Shown one piece after another: positions 24,586 to 36,093 of a DNA stretch of 64,000 nt (the stretch's first letter is position 1; every line of letters starts with the position of its first letter). The notes under the pieces were generated by a model. The model saw only the letters and a list, made by a program, of their open reading frames with translations, was not told the origin of the DNA and did no database searches. Source of the DNA: Helicostylum pulchrum. Lineage: Eukaryota > Mucoromycota > Mucoromycetes > Mucorales > Mucoraceae. The stretch is taken from positions 248,001 to 312,000 of the forward strand of contig JAIXMO010000016.1 of NCBI GenBank assembly GCA_025677825.1, in the 5' to 3' direction. A program made the position numbers and the translations under genes.

Positions 24586-27500
24586 TTAGCCATGCTTTTC
24601 ATCATGACTTGCTGTCATTGCTATTTGCGATAACCTTACAAGAATGCCAATCGCTTTTTCTTGTAACGTTGGTTCTGAATTATTCTCCATTATTTCTATT
24701 TTTATCAATAAGAAAAAAAAAATCCAAAAAACCCAAAATAAAAAAAACCTGAAAAGAAAAGAAAAAAAAATTTACCTTCTAACCAATCTTTCGTTTCTGA
24801 AAGTTCTTTTGTATAGTGCTGAATCAAATACACTTCTTGGTCTTTATAGCTTGTATTGACAATTGTATTAATTCCGAATAATAAAGCCTTTTTTATACCT
24901 AAAGCATTTTGATTTGCATATCTCATAGAAGAAACAAAATCCAAATATTCTTTTACAATATTTCTTTTATCTGGTAAATTAGCTACTTGCCCCAACAGAA
25001 AAAAAAAAAGATTATTAGTAAAAACAGACTATGTTTCTTTTTAAACAAGTACTTTACTTGAACAATGTAAAATAACATTAAGGGTCATAATAAACCGTTC
25101 TGCCAACACATTGTTATTACCAACCCAATACCTATATTAAGAGTATGCAATTAGAAATCTTTTTTTTTTTTTTTTGCATCAGTACAGCAAAAATTTACTT
25201 TATACGCCCTTGCGCCCCTTCCCACCATCCAACTAATAATGGAAAAAAGAAAATGGGACCGGCTAATCCAGCTAAGCGGTTCCTTTGGGACTTGGCTTGG
25301 TTATTTTTCTGCAGCTGCATTCTTTTCGAAACAAATACTGTCGTACCAACCGTTTGTGGTCTTTCCAATTGTTTTCTAGTTTCTTCTTCTCCAGACTATT
25401 TTTTTAAGGTTACGTTAAAGCGCCGTCTTATATTTTTTTTTTGTTGGTTTTTTACCTTTGTTGATGTCCAATTCGATAATTCTCTTACTGCCAATGATAT
25501 AACTCCTAATATCAACTGCTTTTGTCCTGCTGAGGTATTACGATCATAAAATTGATCAATAATAAACCTAGTCATACACGTATAAAAAAAAACATTAAGA
25601 AAAAATAAAAAAAATAAAAATTGGGTGAACTATTTATCCCCCCTTTTTGGTTTTTTTTTTTACCCAGTAACTGTTTCTGGCACAGCTACAACGAGTGCAA
25701 TCAAAGCATTTTGTTGTAGAGTTCTAAACTGATCAATTTCAAAAGTTTCGGGAAACGCAACTAAATATTTTGCTAATTCAATTGAATATTCACCTATTTT
25801 AAAAAATTTGTTAACAAAAAAAAAAAGATCTAGAAAAAGAGATTTTTTCTTTACTGAGTTCTGTTCCTGCCCCAGCTTTTTGGCGGATGATTTGTTCCGC
25901 TGCGTTTAAACCGATTTCCAACTTTAAAGGATCACTCTGATCTTGAAGGTATCGAATTAAATCTCTTACGAATCTAAAAAAAAAAAATGACGTTTTAATT
26001 ATCTTGCCTCTTAAAAAAAAAAAAAAAACTTTTTACACTGGTTTCTTTGTTTTCGATTTTGATAATTCTTCCTTTTTTAATCCTTCATCGTCGGACTCTT
26101 CGTCCATTAGATACGCTTCCAGATCATCGTCACTATCAGTTTCTAAATATATATACTTGACATCAGAAAAAAAGAAGAAAACATTTGATCCGGTTACTTA
26201 CCTAAGTCTTCGGAACAATAAATAGCGTCTGGGTCAAGTTCCTCCTCTTCCGCTTCTTCTTGTTCGCTGTCAGATTCAGTAATAATATCCACGTTAACTT
26301 CTTGTTCATCTTCTACTAGCAAATTCATGAGCATATATTTTTTTAAATAATAAGGGCTACATTACCTGTGAATATATCTCGTGTATCGACAAGTACCTTG
26401 ATCTTTTGCAATTCTACATCAGAATCTAACAAGCCTGTCTTTATAGGCTTATCAGGGTCAGTTTTACCCGAAATTGCTTCAGCAACCACAGCACCCAACT
26501 GAGCTATCGCCTTATCTCCGCTGTCAAAGTATTTCGACACGCTTTGAAATAAAGCTGTTTGGTTCATGATGGTATAACGAATCACATCTTCCGGTAAATA
26601 AGCAACTAAACACAACAATGTTGCAGTTATATCTATTATATAATATATCAGTACATACATAATATACAGCTTTTTTTTTTGTTATTTTTTTTTTTTTTTT
26701 TTACAAGTTCGCTCTCTTGAACTAGCATGTCTAATAAAAGTAGGATCCGACCAAGTTTCAATGACACGTTTGGTAAACTTTGTAACCAATGCACTGGAAG
26801 CGCTAGATAATTCAGCGCTATCAAATCCTTGATCATGAATCACGGTACAGATAGCTAACCTGGCTAATCTATCATCAGCCCAAGCCGTTTTGGATAATCT
26901 TAACAAGGCAGTGTTTAAAAATTCTTCCATGAAGAGCTGCTTTGTTTCCGGTTGGCTGAATAGAATAAGTGATAGTTCTTTGGAGACTTGATATATACTG
27001 GACTTTGGTAAAATCGTTTCCTTCACGTGGTATAATATTGCTTTGATCAGTTGATTGAAAGAAGGCGCTAATACGGATGACCAGATATCGGGTGATGTTC
27101 TAGCGTAACTATATATGCCTTGTATTAAAATATCTATTTTAAAAAAAAACGATGAGTCAAAATTGATCTGCAAAAAGGAAGCCTTCTTTTTTTTTCTGAG
27201 TCATACTTTCATATCCTTGTCTTGTTATTTTGGAAACTAGTTCTTTTGCGAATAAAATAGTTTTGGTATCAAGTGTTTCTGCTAATCGTTTACTCATTTT
27301 TGCATAAAAATTTCTTTTTTTTATACGTAAGTTTCCGTTTTTTTTTTTTTTATATGTATCCGTTTCCTTATAAAGAAGTTATACCTGTCAATATACCATT
27401 CATGCTGGGTATTAAAGAAAACTTGATCTAACTGGACACCAAACACGTTTGCCAAATGTCCGGGAATAGAGCATAACAAGTTACAAAAGAAGGTTGCATC

Positions 27501-27950
27501 ATTTTTCGTCGAATGAGCCGCATACAACTTAAAAACGTGTTTATCAAGGCATAAAAACTTTAAATAAGAAGCATATGCCTCCAACGTATCAAGTGACGCA
27601 TGTTGCTGTTGAGTTGATAGACATTCGATTAAAACAGGCAAACTTACTTTGGCCATGGCAAACGTAACTTTGGAATCGAAACAAGCGAGCGTAGACTCGA
27701 GTAAAGGTCGGTGTGTCGATAATGAAAAGTTCCAGCGAGGAACAATGTCTTTAAATACGTTCCATACGTGGCGTTTCCAACTGACATCATTGACAAGTGT
27801 CAGTTGTTGAGTTGTGGTCATTGTTGAATCGTTTAACCATTCTAACGGCTTTGAGAGTGCATTTAAAACAACATCGAATTGAACATTGTCGGCTAGGGCT
27901 TGCTGATCGAGGTCAGTTAATAATCCTTGTAGCTCTTTTAAACTCGTCAT
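24586..27950 (-). CDS. TEL2: Telomere length regulation protein TEL2/TELO2
   Basis: HEAT-repeat subunit of the TTT (Tel2-Tti1-Tti2) complex, which with Hsp90 matures PI3K-like kinases (TOR, ATM/Tel1, ATR/Mec1). About eight exons, ATG at 27950-27948, stop 24588-24586. Features matching the family: the N-terminal segment FCNLLCSIPGHLANVFG, an acidic DSDDE-rich linker (about 26050-26300), the conserved domain start PVFVRDLIRYLQDQ, the block with IGLNAAEQIIRQKAGAGTE, and near the end the motif AGPIFFFPLLVGWWEG (human FFFPLL). The last exon, ending HDEKHG, follows a poly-T-rich intron at about 24690-24777. It is divergent from the CASTOR-like gene by about 490 bp. Confidence 0.85.
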
Positions 27951-28438
27951 GTTCTTTCAAGTATTGTTGAAAATAGTCAAGAGCCCGTGCAAGAAGATTA
28001 CCACTTTCGAGAAAGAAGGTCACGTAAAAAAAAAGTAAAAAATGGCGGGACTTTATTTTATCTGTGTTAAGGTTCCTTAACATCAAAGATACAAAGGTAC
28101 TTGAGATTGTGTATGTGTGTGGGTGTGTGTAGATATACATTCGATGATAGTTCGTGACTCATATATATATATATGGCATGTGAAAAATCGTATACCTTTA
28201 TCTCCATGAGATTTTTTTTAAAAAAAAGATAAACAGAAAGCACAGGGCACAGGGCACGTTAAAAAAAAGGGTGGGGATCGAGTGACAGTCATTGTGCTAC
28301 TCCAAACAAGTTGTATTGAAAAGCTATCTATGCCATTTAAACCCTTTTGATAAAAAGGGAAAAAAAACGCTGAGATTTTAAAAAAAAAATCGTTTCTTTT
28401 TTCTCTGTTTAATTTTTATTTTATTTTTTAATTATTTT
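27951..28438. promoter_or_regulatory. Divergent intergenic region, TEL2 / CASTOR-like gene
   Basis: 488 bp between divergent starts. It contains a (TA)n tract at 28162-28174, a T8A7 palindrome near 28208-28222 and a tandem GCACAGG repeat (28241-28256). A minus frame upstream of the TEL2 start also reads plausibly (near LLARALDYFQQYLKEHDEF), so TEL2 could begin further upstream through an extra exon. Confidence 0.4.
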
Positions 28439-29762
28439 ATGATTACTATTTTACCTTCCAAAGTAAAGTTACTCCATTTTCCTAGATCCCACTTACCTCA
28501 TGTCACTCATGCTATTGTGAAGTCATGCTTTTTTCAAGACACCAAAGAGTAAGTTTGTTTTCCCCTTATTATCTACTCTTTTTTTTTTATAAAAAAAATT
28601 TGGAACTGAATTGATTTATTTGTTACCTTTCAAAGTCCCCGTTATTTCTTTTCCTTTACAGAGAATGCGTATGAGATATCAATTGTAGCGAGTAAAGAAG
28701 TTATTGATAATGATTTCATACCTTGTCTTATCATGTCTCAGTGTGAAGATTTAAGATCATCAAATGACATATTCCGCGTCTTACAAGTAGATGATGAAGG
28801 TGGACAAGGTAAAAAAAAAAAAAAAGACCTGAAAGTAAATCAATTCATCCCTCCTAACTTTTTTTTCTTTTTTTTTTATCAATTAGATACCAGTGGTAAA
28901 CGTATCTCTGATCTTTCAGGTCCATTAGCTTCTGGCAAGTTCTCCATCTTTTATATGTCAACCTATCAAACTGATTTCGTACTGGTAAAAAATAAAATAA
29001 AAAAATCTGTCGGTATAAATTGCGGGCTTAACCAGTGTTGTTTGAATTAGATTAAGGAAAGAAGATTAAGACAAGCAGTTCAATTGTTACAGCAACACGA
29101 ATTTGAATTTGACGAAGATTCTATCAACCAATACTTGGGTGGGTCGCCTCCATTATCTGATCAAATGGTACTTAAATCAATCGAAAGAGACACTAGTACG
29201 TTAATTGAAGAAGATTTCGAGAAATCCGTCTTGTCTGACGAGTTGCAGTGTGTCGGCTTAAACCCCCATTTTCGTTCTGATTGGGCTATGACAGTTCTCA
29301 AGATCTTGTCTTACCCTGAATTGATTTCAACAGACTACAGGTAAAAAAAAAAAGAACATAAACGATTATGTGGGGAACGGCACTAACATTTAATACAGAC
29401 ATGACGATACTCGATTCTTATCATATACTGCATCCAGTGACGGCATTTCACTCTTGGCTAACCAAGCCATCTTGGATTTATTTGAACCAGACGCTGTTTT
29501 TCGAGATGAAGGATCTCAAACTTACCGCGTTATACAAGTTAATTTAGCTGGTTCTAATTTAGATCGTTGCGGTATTGTTTATTCTATTTCTCATCCTTTG
29601 GCTGCAGAAGCAGATATCAATTTGTTATACCTCAGTACCTTTACCAGTGCCAATGTGATGGTACCCTCAGATGATTTGGTAAGAGCTGAAGAGATCTTGG
29701 CTGATGACTTGGAGAATATTAAGGGCATGTTAGCTGAAATCGTCTTGGAACCCACTCTTTAA
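28439..29762 (+). CDS. CASTOR-like ACT-domain protein
   Basis: Five exons (first 28439-28548, last from about 29400) give about 300 aa. The product lines up along its length with animal CASTOR1/GATSL proteins: a beta-strand start IVKSCFF, RYFFSFTENAYEISIV, the strongly matching MSTYQTDFVLIKE (CASTOR1 has LSTYQTDFILVRE) and the C-terminal ACT segment CGIVYSISHPLAAEADINLL then YLSTFTSANVMVP. CASTOR1 binds arginine and relieves inhibition of GATOR2 upstream of TORC1. Fungal homologues are ACT proteins of unproven ligand, so arginine sensing here is inference. The adjacent divergent gene is TEL2, which stabilises TOR kinase; a functional link is speculative. Confidence 0.8.
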
Positions 29763-31135
29763 ATATATATTTTTTCGTCTTTTTCTGTTACACCAAAAAA
29801 AGATACCTTATCTTTCTTTCTTTTTTAGCCGCCCTTTCAAAATCAAAATCAAAATATTGTAAAAAAAAACCCTTCCCCTCCCCCCACTTTCCCGCATAGC
29901 TTTTTTCTTTCTTAAAAACTTTTTTTTTTATATTGTATCTGTTTAATATTGTTAATACACTTTATAGCCAAAGTTTTCTATATTTACTAAAGCGCTGTTT
30001 ATAAAAAATAAAATAAAAACTGGCATTTATTCATATTTTAAAAGTGGCAATTTTTTTTTTACTGATGGATTTTCTTTGCCCTACCGACAGTGAGGTGGGG
30101 GAGTATCCGAGGAACTACTTTTCTCACTCCGTGCAATACTCCAAGCCATTGAGAGACGCCCCCCACTGGATGCGTTACTTTTTTAGGCTCTACCTAGTTT
30201 TCCTTTCTATACTCGTATGATTTTTTCTTTGCTAACCTCAACTCTAAAAATTTCAAGTCAAAATAGAAGGAATATAGTAAATGCAGTATATTTATCAATC
30301 TTGATCGATCATTATAAGAACTAAATCAAATTTTTTTTTTTTCCAGCTGCTTCTAATCATCAAAAAAAAAAGGTTTCATTTTGATAGGAAACCTCCTAGA
30401 GTATGGTCTTATAATAAGGCGCGTAAATTGTAATGCATAAAGTCAAAGTCGTGAAGTAAAAAAGCAAAGTACTTTCTTAAAAATATTATACCTGTTTTTT
30501 ACTTGATATCGATCAAAGTAACACTTTGGAATAAACTGATATATAAAATAAAGGTCTATTCAATATGCTATTGCGAACTTTTGAAGGTAGATTTGCCAAA
30601 AATACGGGTAACGAGTATCTCGGCAAAGAAGTTTTTTTTTTTGGTGCTTATTCCAAGTGACAATATAATATACTTTTCTGATACATCTATAAATAAACAG
30701 CGACTTACAAGTAATGCAATTAAAACTAAATAGTTCGAATATGCTTAGCAAAGTATTTGACGAGTAAAAAAAAACAATGCTCCCAGTCAAGAGAATGGAA
30801 AGTTTTGGCACAAACAAAAAAAAACATTCCATTATGTTTTCGCCAGACTATATTAATAACCGTATAATATACATGTCATTCTTTTTAATCATCTCTTTTT
30901 GTTACACTCTGCAATGTATAGTTGCCTTTTCTTTGTAATACATTTGATCTCGGTAATTCATCTGAACAGTTCTATAAGGTTAAGTACCAGCAACTTTAAA
31001 AAATATATATTTAAACTCAAAGTTTGAGAAGGGTTAAACGCTTTTACTTATAGCTAATATGATAATAAAGGATGAAAAAGTATACATGGTAATAAGTTTG
31101 TAATGTGCAACGGAAGAATATATGTAATTATTTCA
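29763..31135. other. Intergenic with repeat fragment
   Basis: 3' flank of the CASTOR-like gene, then AT-rich DNA. The right half contains a repeat (30656-30812) shared with 32541-32690. No gene supported. Confidence 0.4.
30656..30812. repeat. Dispersed repeat, copy 1 of 2
   Basis: Starts AGTGACAATATAATATA and shares CATCTATAAATAAACAGC, AAAGTATTTG and GAATATGGAA-like blocks in the same order with 32541-32690. It is probably a fragment of a transposable element; the second copy sits in the hAT-like region. Confidence 0.65.
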
Positions 31136-31199
31136 TCAAGTTTTTGCTGTGTAAATGAAGAAAGTGAAGAGAATATATAATTTTGTAGCGAATCTGGGG

Positions 31200-31234
<35 letters not shown>

Positions 31235-31950
31235 GAAATAAACCCTGGGAAGATTTATGCTGAAAAAAATCTGGAGAAGATTCTGTTTGAGCTTGGACCG
31301 AATTCTTTTAAAGTAGTACTTTTTGGCTTGAGCCAAAATCAGGAGACAGATGCCGACGGCCTTTTGTGGGCACTTTGGCGGAAGGGTTGTATCCTTGAAC
31401 TCAACCGATAAATCATTATGATCAATAAAACCCCATGAATTTTCAAAATTTCTTGTTGGAGGATATTGGGTTTCATCTTCATCTGCAGACAAGGCACCCG
31501 CGATGTATTCTTCATTGTCTGTGGCGTATTCAGCAATACAAGCAGACAAGATATCTCCGTCATAGCCATCATAATTCATTTCATACTCATCAATAAAACA
31601 ATATTCATCGTCTTCATTGTATTCATTGTTATTCACGTCATATACATCTATATAATATTCATCGAATGAACTGGTCTTGTTTGGACAAAAGTAATTTTCA
31701 ATATACCTTTTTTCTGAGCAGATTAGGTTTGTTAAAGCGAAAACTCCGCAAGCGAAAGCATCAGTGTTTCCAAATGCTCCTTTGGTATACTGGATGTTAC
31801 AACAGGTGGATAATAATGTAACTTTAATTCGGAGTCATTCCCATGGCGTACATATTGCTGTGTGTCATAACCACTAGCATGAACTTGGTAATCCTTAAAC
31901 GAATTCTTCAAGCTTTTGAAACAGTTGTACATGTAATCAAGACAACCCAT
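31136..31950 (-). pseudogene. Frameshifted Ulp1-protease-like transposon ORF
   Basis: Two overlapping minus frames (31950-31732, and an open frame running from about 31830 to 31136). The second reads GNTDAFACGVFALTNLIC, which resembles the catalytic-cysteine strand of Ulp1-type peptidases (D-x-x-CGVF-x-L) often carried by DNA transposons, then a Tyr/Asp/Glu-rich acidic stretch and finally a poly-Lys run that comes from a poly-T tract. There is no start codon in that frame upstream of the Cys motif and no splice solution joins it to the first frame. I read it as a decayed mobile-element gene. The call rests on one motif. Confidence 0.4.
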
Positions 31951-32449
31951 ATTAACTTTTTATGAAAAAGAGAAAAAAAAAGTTCAAGCTTTAAAATAAG
32001 TTGATATTTAGATAAACCCGTTGTAAGTTATAAAGTAGAAATAATAGGCGATGATGGTGCTGATAGCGAAAAAAAAAAAAGCGAAGGTGATAAAGAAGAA
32101 AATACTTGTTTTTTCTTTATCTTGTATTTATTCAAAAGAAGGAGATAAAATCACAAGATTTTTTAGCTGTTCTTTACAAAAAAAATTTAGCTTAAATCTT
32201 AAGCGTCAAAGAGAATATCGCTTGCGCAGCGTACGCCTTTCTGTCAGAACGTTCTGGAACTTGAATTTTTATTATACGTATCTATAAAACTGTAGGACAA
32301 AAGGCCTGTGATTTCTGCGTCGTAAGTACTTTTTTTTCATGCACGCATTGCATAGTTACAGCTGTCAAAGTCTTATTAATATTATCAGACAGAACAAAAT
32401 ACATCAGATGCACTGTACTTTCGTTCTTATAAAATAATAATCGTTGTTA

Positions 32450-32830
32450 CAGTAGCGGCTTCATTTAAGGGTGGCCTTAAATTGAACAGTGGACGAAATA
32501 ATCATTTCCAACAATAAAATTCTTTGGCAGTTTTTTTTTGAAGTGACAATATAATATAGTTGTCTAATACATCTATAAATAAACAGCAATTTATATGTAA
32601 TTCAATTAAAAAGTATAAATAATTTTAATTTACTTACCAAAGTATTTGTCAAGTAAAATGCTACCAGTTAAGAATATGGAAGAAAAGGCCATTGAACTAT
32701 AAAGAAAAAAAGCTCACTGAGATATAGCAGCTTAAAAAATCGCTCACCGAAGAAATCACTGCAGTTATAAATAAATAATGGGTTTTATTTATTACTAAAC
32801 AAGAAACACGTTTTGGACCCACGTTGTATA
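32450..32830 (+). mobile_element. hAT-like element fragment A
   Basis: Begins CAGTAGCGGCTTCATTTAAG, like hAT termini (CAGxGGCGG...), and is followed by GGGTGGCC. The same start occurs at 35545 and 39793. The fragment is interrupted by the repeat at 32541-32690 and ends in a GAAATCACTGCAGTTATAA-like block shared with the other two. No transposase is intact here. Confidence 0.5.
32541..32690. repeat. Dispersed repeat, copy 2 of 2
   Basis: Same-orientation match to 30656-30812, about 1.9 kb away. It lies inside hAT-like fragment A, so it was either part of the element or inserted into it. Confidence 0.65.
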
Positions 32831-33093
32831 ATACAAAATAGTTGTATTGAATATATCTTTGATAAAAAAAGTTAAAAACGAACTTTTAATTATTATTATT
32901 TTTTCGATTCATTTTTGGGGGTCAACCCCTTTTATTTCTTTGCAATTACTCTGGATCTACTTTGACTCTTTTTTCCGAAAAAGCGAGGATGATAAAGCAA
33001 TATTTTAGACGCTTCGAATCCATTTTAATTCATACTTTTAACGTAGAAATTGAAAGAGTAATGGCTATTTAACCATTTCATTTTTTGGACAAA
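32808..33093. repeat. Long direct repeat flanking the array, left copy
   Basis: Shares, in order, CGTTTTGGAxCC, GTTGTATAATACAAAATAGTT, GGTCAACCCCTTT, GATAAAGCA and GAAATTGAAAGA with 39990-40282. The two copies bracket the six-gene array in the same orientation. They look like parts of one transposon family rather than array-specific sequence. Confidence 0.75.
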
Positions 33094-33677
33094 AAAATAA
33101 AGTTTTTTTGTATACGCAACAAGTTACAGAAGTCCGCAGGAATAACAGCCGCTTTCAGGGAAAGAGCTCTATACTTTCTTTCGTATTATTTAAAAATGAT
33201 TGAATATATCACATGGTACCAATTAATGTAATGTACCACTCCGTTGAATATTACGAAAAGTATTAAAAAGCACATGTTTTTAACGTATTCTTGAACAAGC
33301 AGGAAATTTGATTGTTGCAAGCAACAACAAAAAAATAGTATCCTATTTTGTCCTAAAGGTCTAATTATACAATTCGTACATAAAAATGAGTAATAATATT
33401 TATAGACTTGTGGAAATGCAATATCAACGCTTAGTTCTGAGTTATGTGATTCTCCAAAAGGCTTATTGTATTTTACAAATGGGAGTTATTCAAAGAGGAG
33501 AGGCATTACAAAGGAGGTACTTCTTTTTAAATAAAAAGCTGTGCTACCACCTTCAAATTAAAAAAATTATTCTCCAGATAAAACATGTTATGACAAAAAT
33601 AGAATTTTTATTATGACAAAATAGTATTTCAATAGAAATACGGGACTTTCGAAGTAATCAAGACAAATATCTTTCTC

Positions 33678-34224
33678 TTATAAATACTCTTTGTCAAAAT
33701 TCCAAATCGGAACCTCTTGAGTAACTCCTCCGCCATTATTGCACTCAGCATAATATTTTTCTTTTGTGCCGTGTATAGTAAGTCCACCATGTGTTGTACA
33801 CCTTACAGACCGAAGAGAAAACGGTGGTTGGTCGATAAAGTAGAATTCAAACTGTAAGTATAAGTTATACGTATTAGCAAAAAAAAAAGAAAAAAAAAAC
33901 TGAAAATGAGAAATGTATAGTTACGACAAATAAAGCTAATTTGTTTTTCATAAGAGCAGCACAATCCTCTGTAGTATAAGGACAACATTCCGTGGTATCC
34001 TTTTCCATATGTTTCGAAAATCGACTAAATAAATTGTAAATACTAATTTTTGAAGAACACATATCTAAAAAAAACACTTACCGCCTTTTGGGAACAGACA
34101 AGGTGCCTGAAATCTGGGTTACTCTAAACGAGGAACCGTCAGTAAGCTTGTTGTAAATACAATAACCTCGTATTCCTTGAAAGAAAAAAAAGCTTAATAA
34201 CAAAAGTAGTTTAATTCCAATCAT
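33678..34224 (-). CDS. Small secreted six-Cys protein, array copy 1
   Basis: Exons 34224-34082, 34024-33925, 33851-33678; 138 aa. A signal peptide of about 21 residues (MIGIKLLLLLSFFFFQGIRG) is followed by a short mature protein with six cysteines in the family order: one after the signal, CC-x6-C in exon 2, and C-x18-C in exon 3. Shared blocks are YNKLTDGSSFRVTQ, FSKHMEKDTTECCPYT and GGLTIHGTKEKYYAEC. The tail ends VPIWNFDKEYL. Exon 2 is one codon shorter than in the sister copies. Extracellular location is predicted; three disulfides are likely; function unknown. It is the last copy in the transcription direction. Confidence 0.85.
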
Positions 34225-34275
34225 TTGATTTTATATTTTATAACACTCAATTAATTTTTTTGGCTTTTTTTTCTT

Positions 34276-34350
34276 CACTTTATATACTAGAGGTGTCCTT
34301 TGTTCTCATGTATTAGCAACAAATAATAAAGTTTGAAAAGAGAATGAGAG
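34276..34350 (-). promoter_or_regulatory. Conserved upstream block of array copy 1
   Basis: On the minus strand a TATA-like box (TATATAAAGTGAAG, 34275-34288) lies about 55-65 bp before the start codon, preceded by a block reading AAACTTTATTATTTGTTGC and AATACATGAGAACAAAGGAC. Equivalent blocks precede copies 3 (36693-36810), 4 (37645-37715) and 5 (38525-38600). Copies 2 and 6 share a variant (35141-35215, 39423-39500). This suggests common regulation. Confidence 0.6.
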
Positions 34351-34474
34351 GGAAAGAGCGAGTAATAAAGAGAATAACAATTTCTTTATTTATATGTCAT
34401 AGTTAACTACTTCTTTATTAAATAAAACGGCCGTGCTACCATCTGGTTAAAAGGGTTATTCTTCAGGTAAAACG

Positions 34475-35088
34475 TTAACCAAACAAATTGTCGTAGCCAG
34501 GAGCGTTTGCAGGGTAGACAGGAGGACCATCCACTAAGACAGAAAAAAGGTCGAACGGCGCGTCTTTATCCGTCTGAATCTCAACATCTAAAACTCTTCC
34601 TTTGACATCAGTGCACTTAGCATAATAATTGTCTTGTGTACCGTAGAAAACAAGTGTACCACCTGTTGTACATCTTGCATATACGTCAGTAATCGTGCGA
34701 TCGGGAAAGAAAAAACGAATCTATATAAGTTTTACGTATTAGTAAAAAAATAAATTTGAAAATGAGAAACGTATAAATAGTTAAACTTGCGAAAAATAAA
34801 GCGATATCGTTGTCTACTCGATACAAAGAGCAATCCTTCGTCATATGAGAGCAGCATGCTTCGTCAGTCATATCCAATAACTTACTAAAGGCTCTACATA
34901 TATTGTAAATATTAAATTATTGAAGAGCGTATATCTAAAAAAAAAACGTACGCCCACGGGATAGCACCTGAATCAGCCTGGCTTACTTTAAACGCGGTAC
35001 CGTCATCAAGCTCGTTGTGAACACAAAAAGCTAGTATTCCTTGAAAGAAAAGAAGACTTGACGCTAAAATTAATTTAATTCCAACCAT
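34475..35088 (-). CDS. Small secreted six-Cys protein, array copy 2 (divergent, long tail)
   Basis: Exons 35088-34952, 34893-34791, 34720-34475; 161 aa, the longest copy. Signal peptide MVGIKLILASSLLFFQGILA, then the six cysteines in the same spacing (CC-x6-C and C-x18-C). Most other positions have changed, for example HNELDDGTAFKVSQ and GGTLVFYGTQDNYYAKC. The C-terminal tail is unlike the others: acidic, then Pro/Gly-rich, ending NAPGYDNLFG. The second intron must use a GC donor (GCAAGT), since no GT fits in phase. Together with copy 6 it shares an upstream block distinct from that of copies 1, 3, 4 and 5. Function unknown. Confidence 0.8.
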
Positions 35089-36093
35089 TTGATTTTATAT
35101 ATTGTTTATTAGATTGTTTTTTTTTCTTATATAAAAAAAGCTCTGTTTATATATGATAAGCGTCCTTTGTTCTCATGTATTAGCAGCAAATACTATATTT
35201 TGAAAAGAGTATGTGTTGGAAAGAGCAAATAATAAAGAGATCCACAATTTCTTTGTATGTTTTTTGTTTTAAAATGTTGTCAATTCCAACATATTTTATA
35301 AAACACAAAACATACCGTCATAACTATATTTATGAAAAAAAAAAAAAAAAAAAGAGTCTTTGTAAATGTATATATGATCACGCGATGTTTTCACGGTATT
35401 TATTATAATAAATCCTTAATAAAAATACTATTATTGATTACATTTTCATTTTTTCAAATACTAGGTACTTGGACATTTTTAATATCCTTTCATTCTCATA
35501 AACATAGTAAATGTGTGTTTGATAACTAGCTATTCTATGGAATACAGTAGCGAATCTATTTTAGGGTGGCCGAGATCTGAAAGAAATCCACCCTTATATC
35601 AAACATACCCTTATTATAGGACAGTGAATAATTAATGCTAACAGGACAATACTCATTGAGAAACAGGACAATACTCATTGAGAAACAGGACTTCTAAATA
35701 TCACTCACGTAAGAAATCACTGTTAATTTAAGCAGTTATAATAACTAACGGTTTTTAATTTATTGATAAACAGGCTAACTATACAATTCGTAAATACAAA
35801 TGGGTAGTAATATGTATAGACTTGTGTTAGTGTAATATCAGTGCTTAATTCTGAGTTCTGTGATTCTCCAAAAGGTTTATTATAGTTATCTTATAAATGA
35901 GAGTTATTCAAAGAGGCATTATAATGGAGTACTTCTTTATTAAATAAAAAAGTTGTGCTACCACCTTCTAGTTAAAGTAATTATTCTCTAAGTAAAACAT
36001 GTTACGACAAAAATAGCATTTTTTATTATGACCAAATAGAATTTCAATAGCAATACGGGTTCTTCCGAAGTAATCGAGACAAAGATCTTCCTC
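35089..36093. other. 1-kb spacer with hAT-like fragment B
   Basis: Upstream region of copy 2 (to about 35540), which is nearly the same as the region upstream of copy 6 (39369-39790), including the block around TTTTATAAAACACAAAACATACC. hAT-like fragment B and the 3' flank of copy 3 follow. A poly-A run of about 19 lies at 35334-35353. ORFs here are artefacts of that repeat. Confidence 0.5.
35545..35770 (+). mobile_element. hAT-like element fragment B inside the array
   Basis: Starts CAGTAGCGAATCTATTTTAG then GGTGGCCGAGATCTG, matching 39793 (fragment C) base for base at most positions. An internal 27-bp unit around ACAGGACAATACTCATTGAGAA is tandemly duplicated (about 35640-35690). It ends near the block TCACTGTTAATTTAAGCAG. 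No coding capacity. Confidence 0.55.

Larger units (their letters stand above)
31951..33677. other. Transposon-relic region left of the secreted-protein array
   Basis: Holds the second copy of the 30.66-kb repeat, a hAT-like terminus at 32450, a long repeat (32808-33093) shared with 39990-40282, and the 3' flank of the first array gene. A plus ORF at 33386-33616 is only the reverse side of the array's repeated 3' flank. Confidence 0.5.

Noticed and set aside
31200..31235. Poly-Lys protein segment
   Set aside because: Comes from a 29-base T run read on the minus strand, not a real domain.
33386..33616. 76-codon plus ORF left of the array
   Set aside because: It is in the repeated 3' flank of array copy 1; the matching flank of copy 3 (about 35780-36010) does not keep this frame.
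34925..34945. Acceptor-like AG about 20 nt after the first donor in every array gene
   Set aside because: An intron of about 20 nt is too short and the frame does not fit; the second AG (57-61 nt) restores phase in all six copies.
35211..35529. Overlapping plus ORFs upstream of copy 2 (and 39544-39726 upstream of copy 6)
   Set aside because: The same duplicated promoter DNA gives different ORFs in the two copies and includes a poly-A-derived Lys run.
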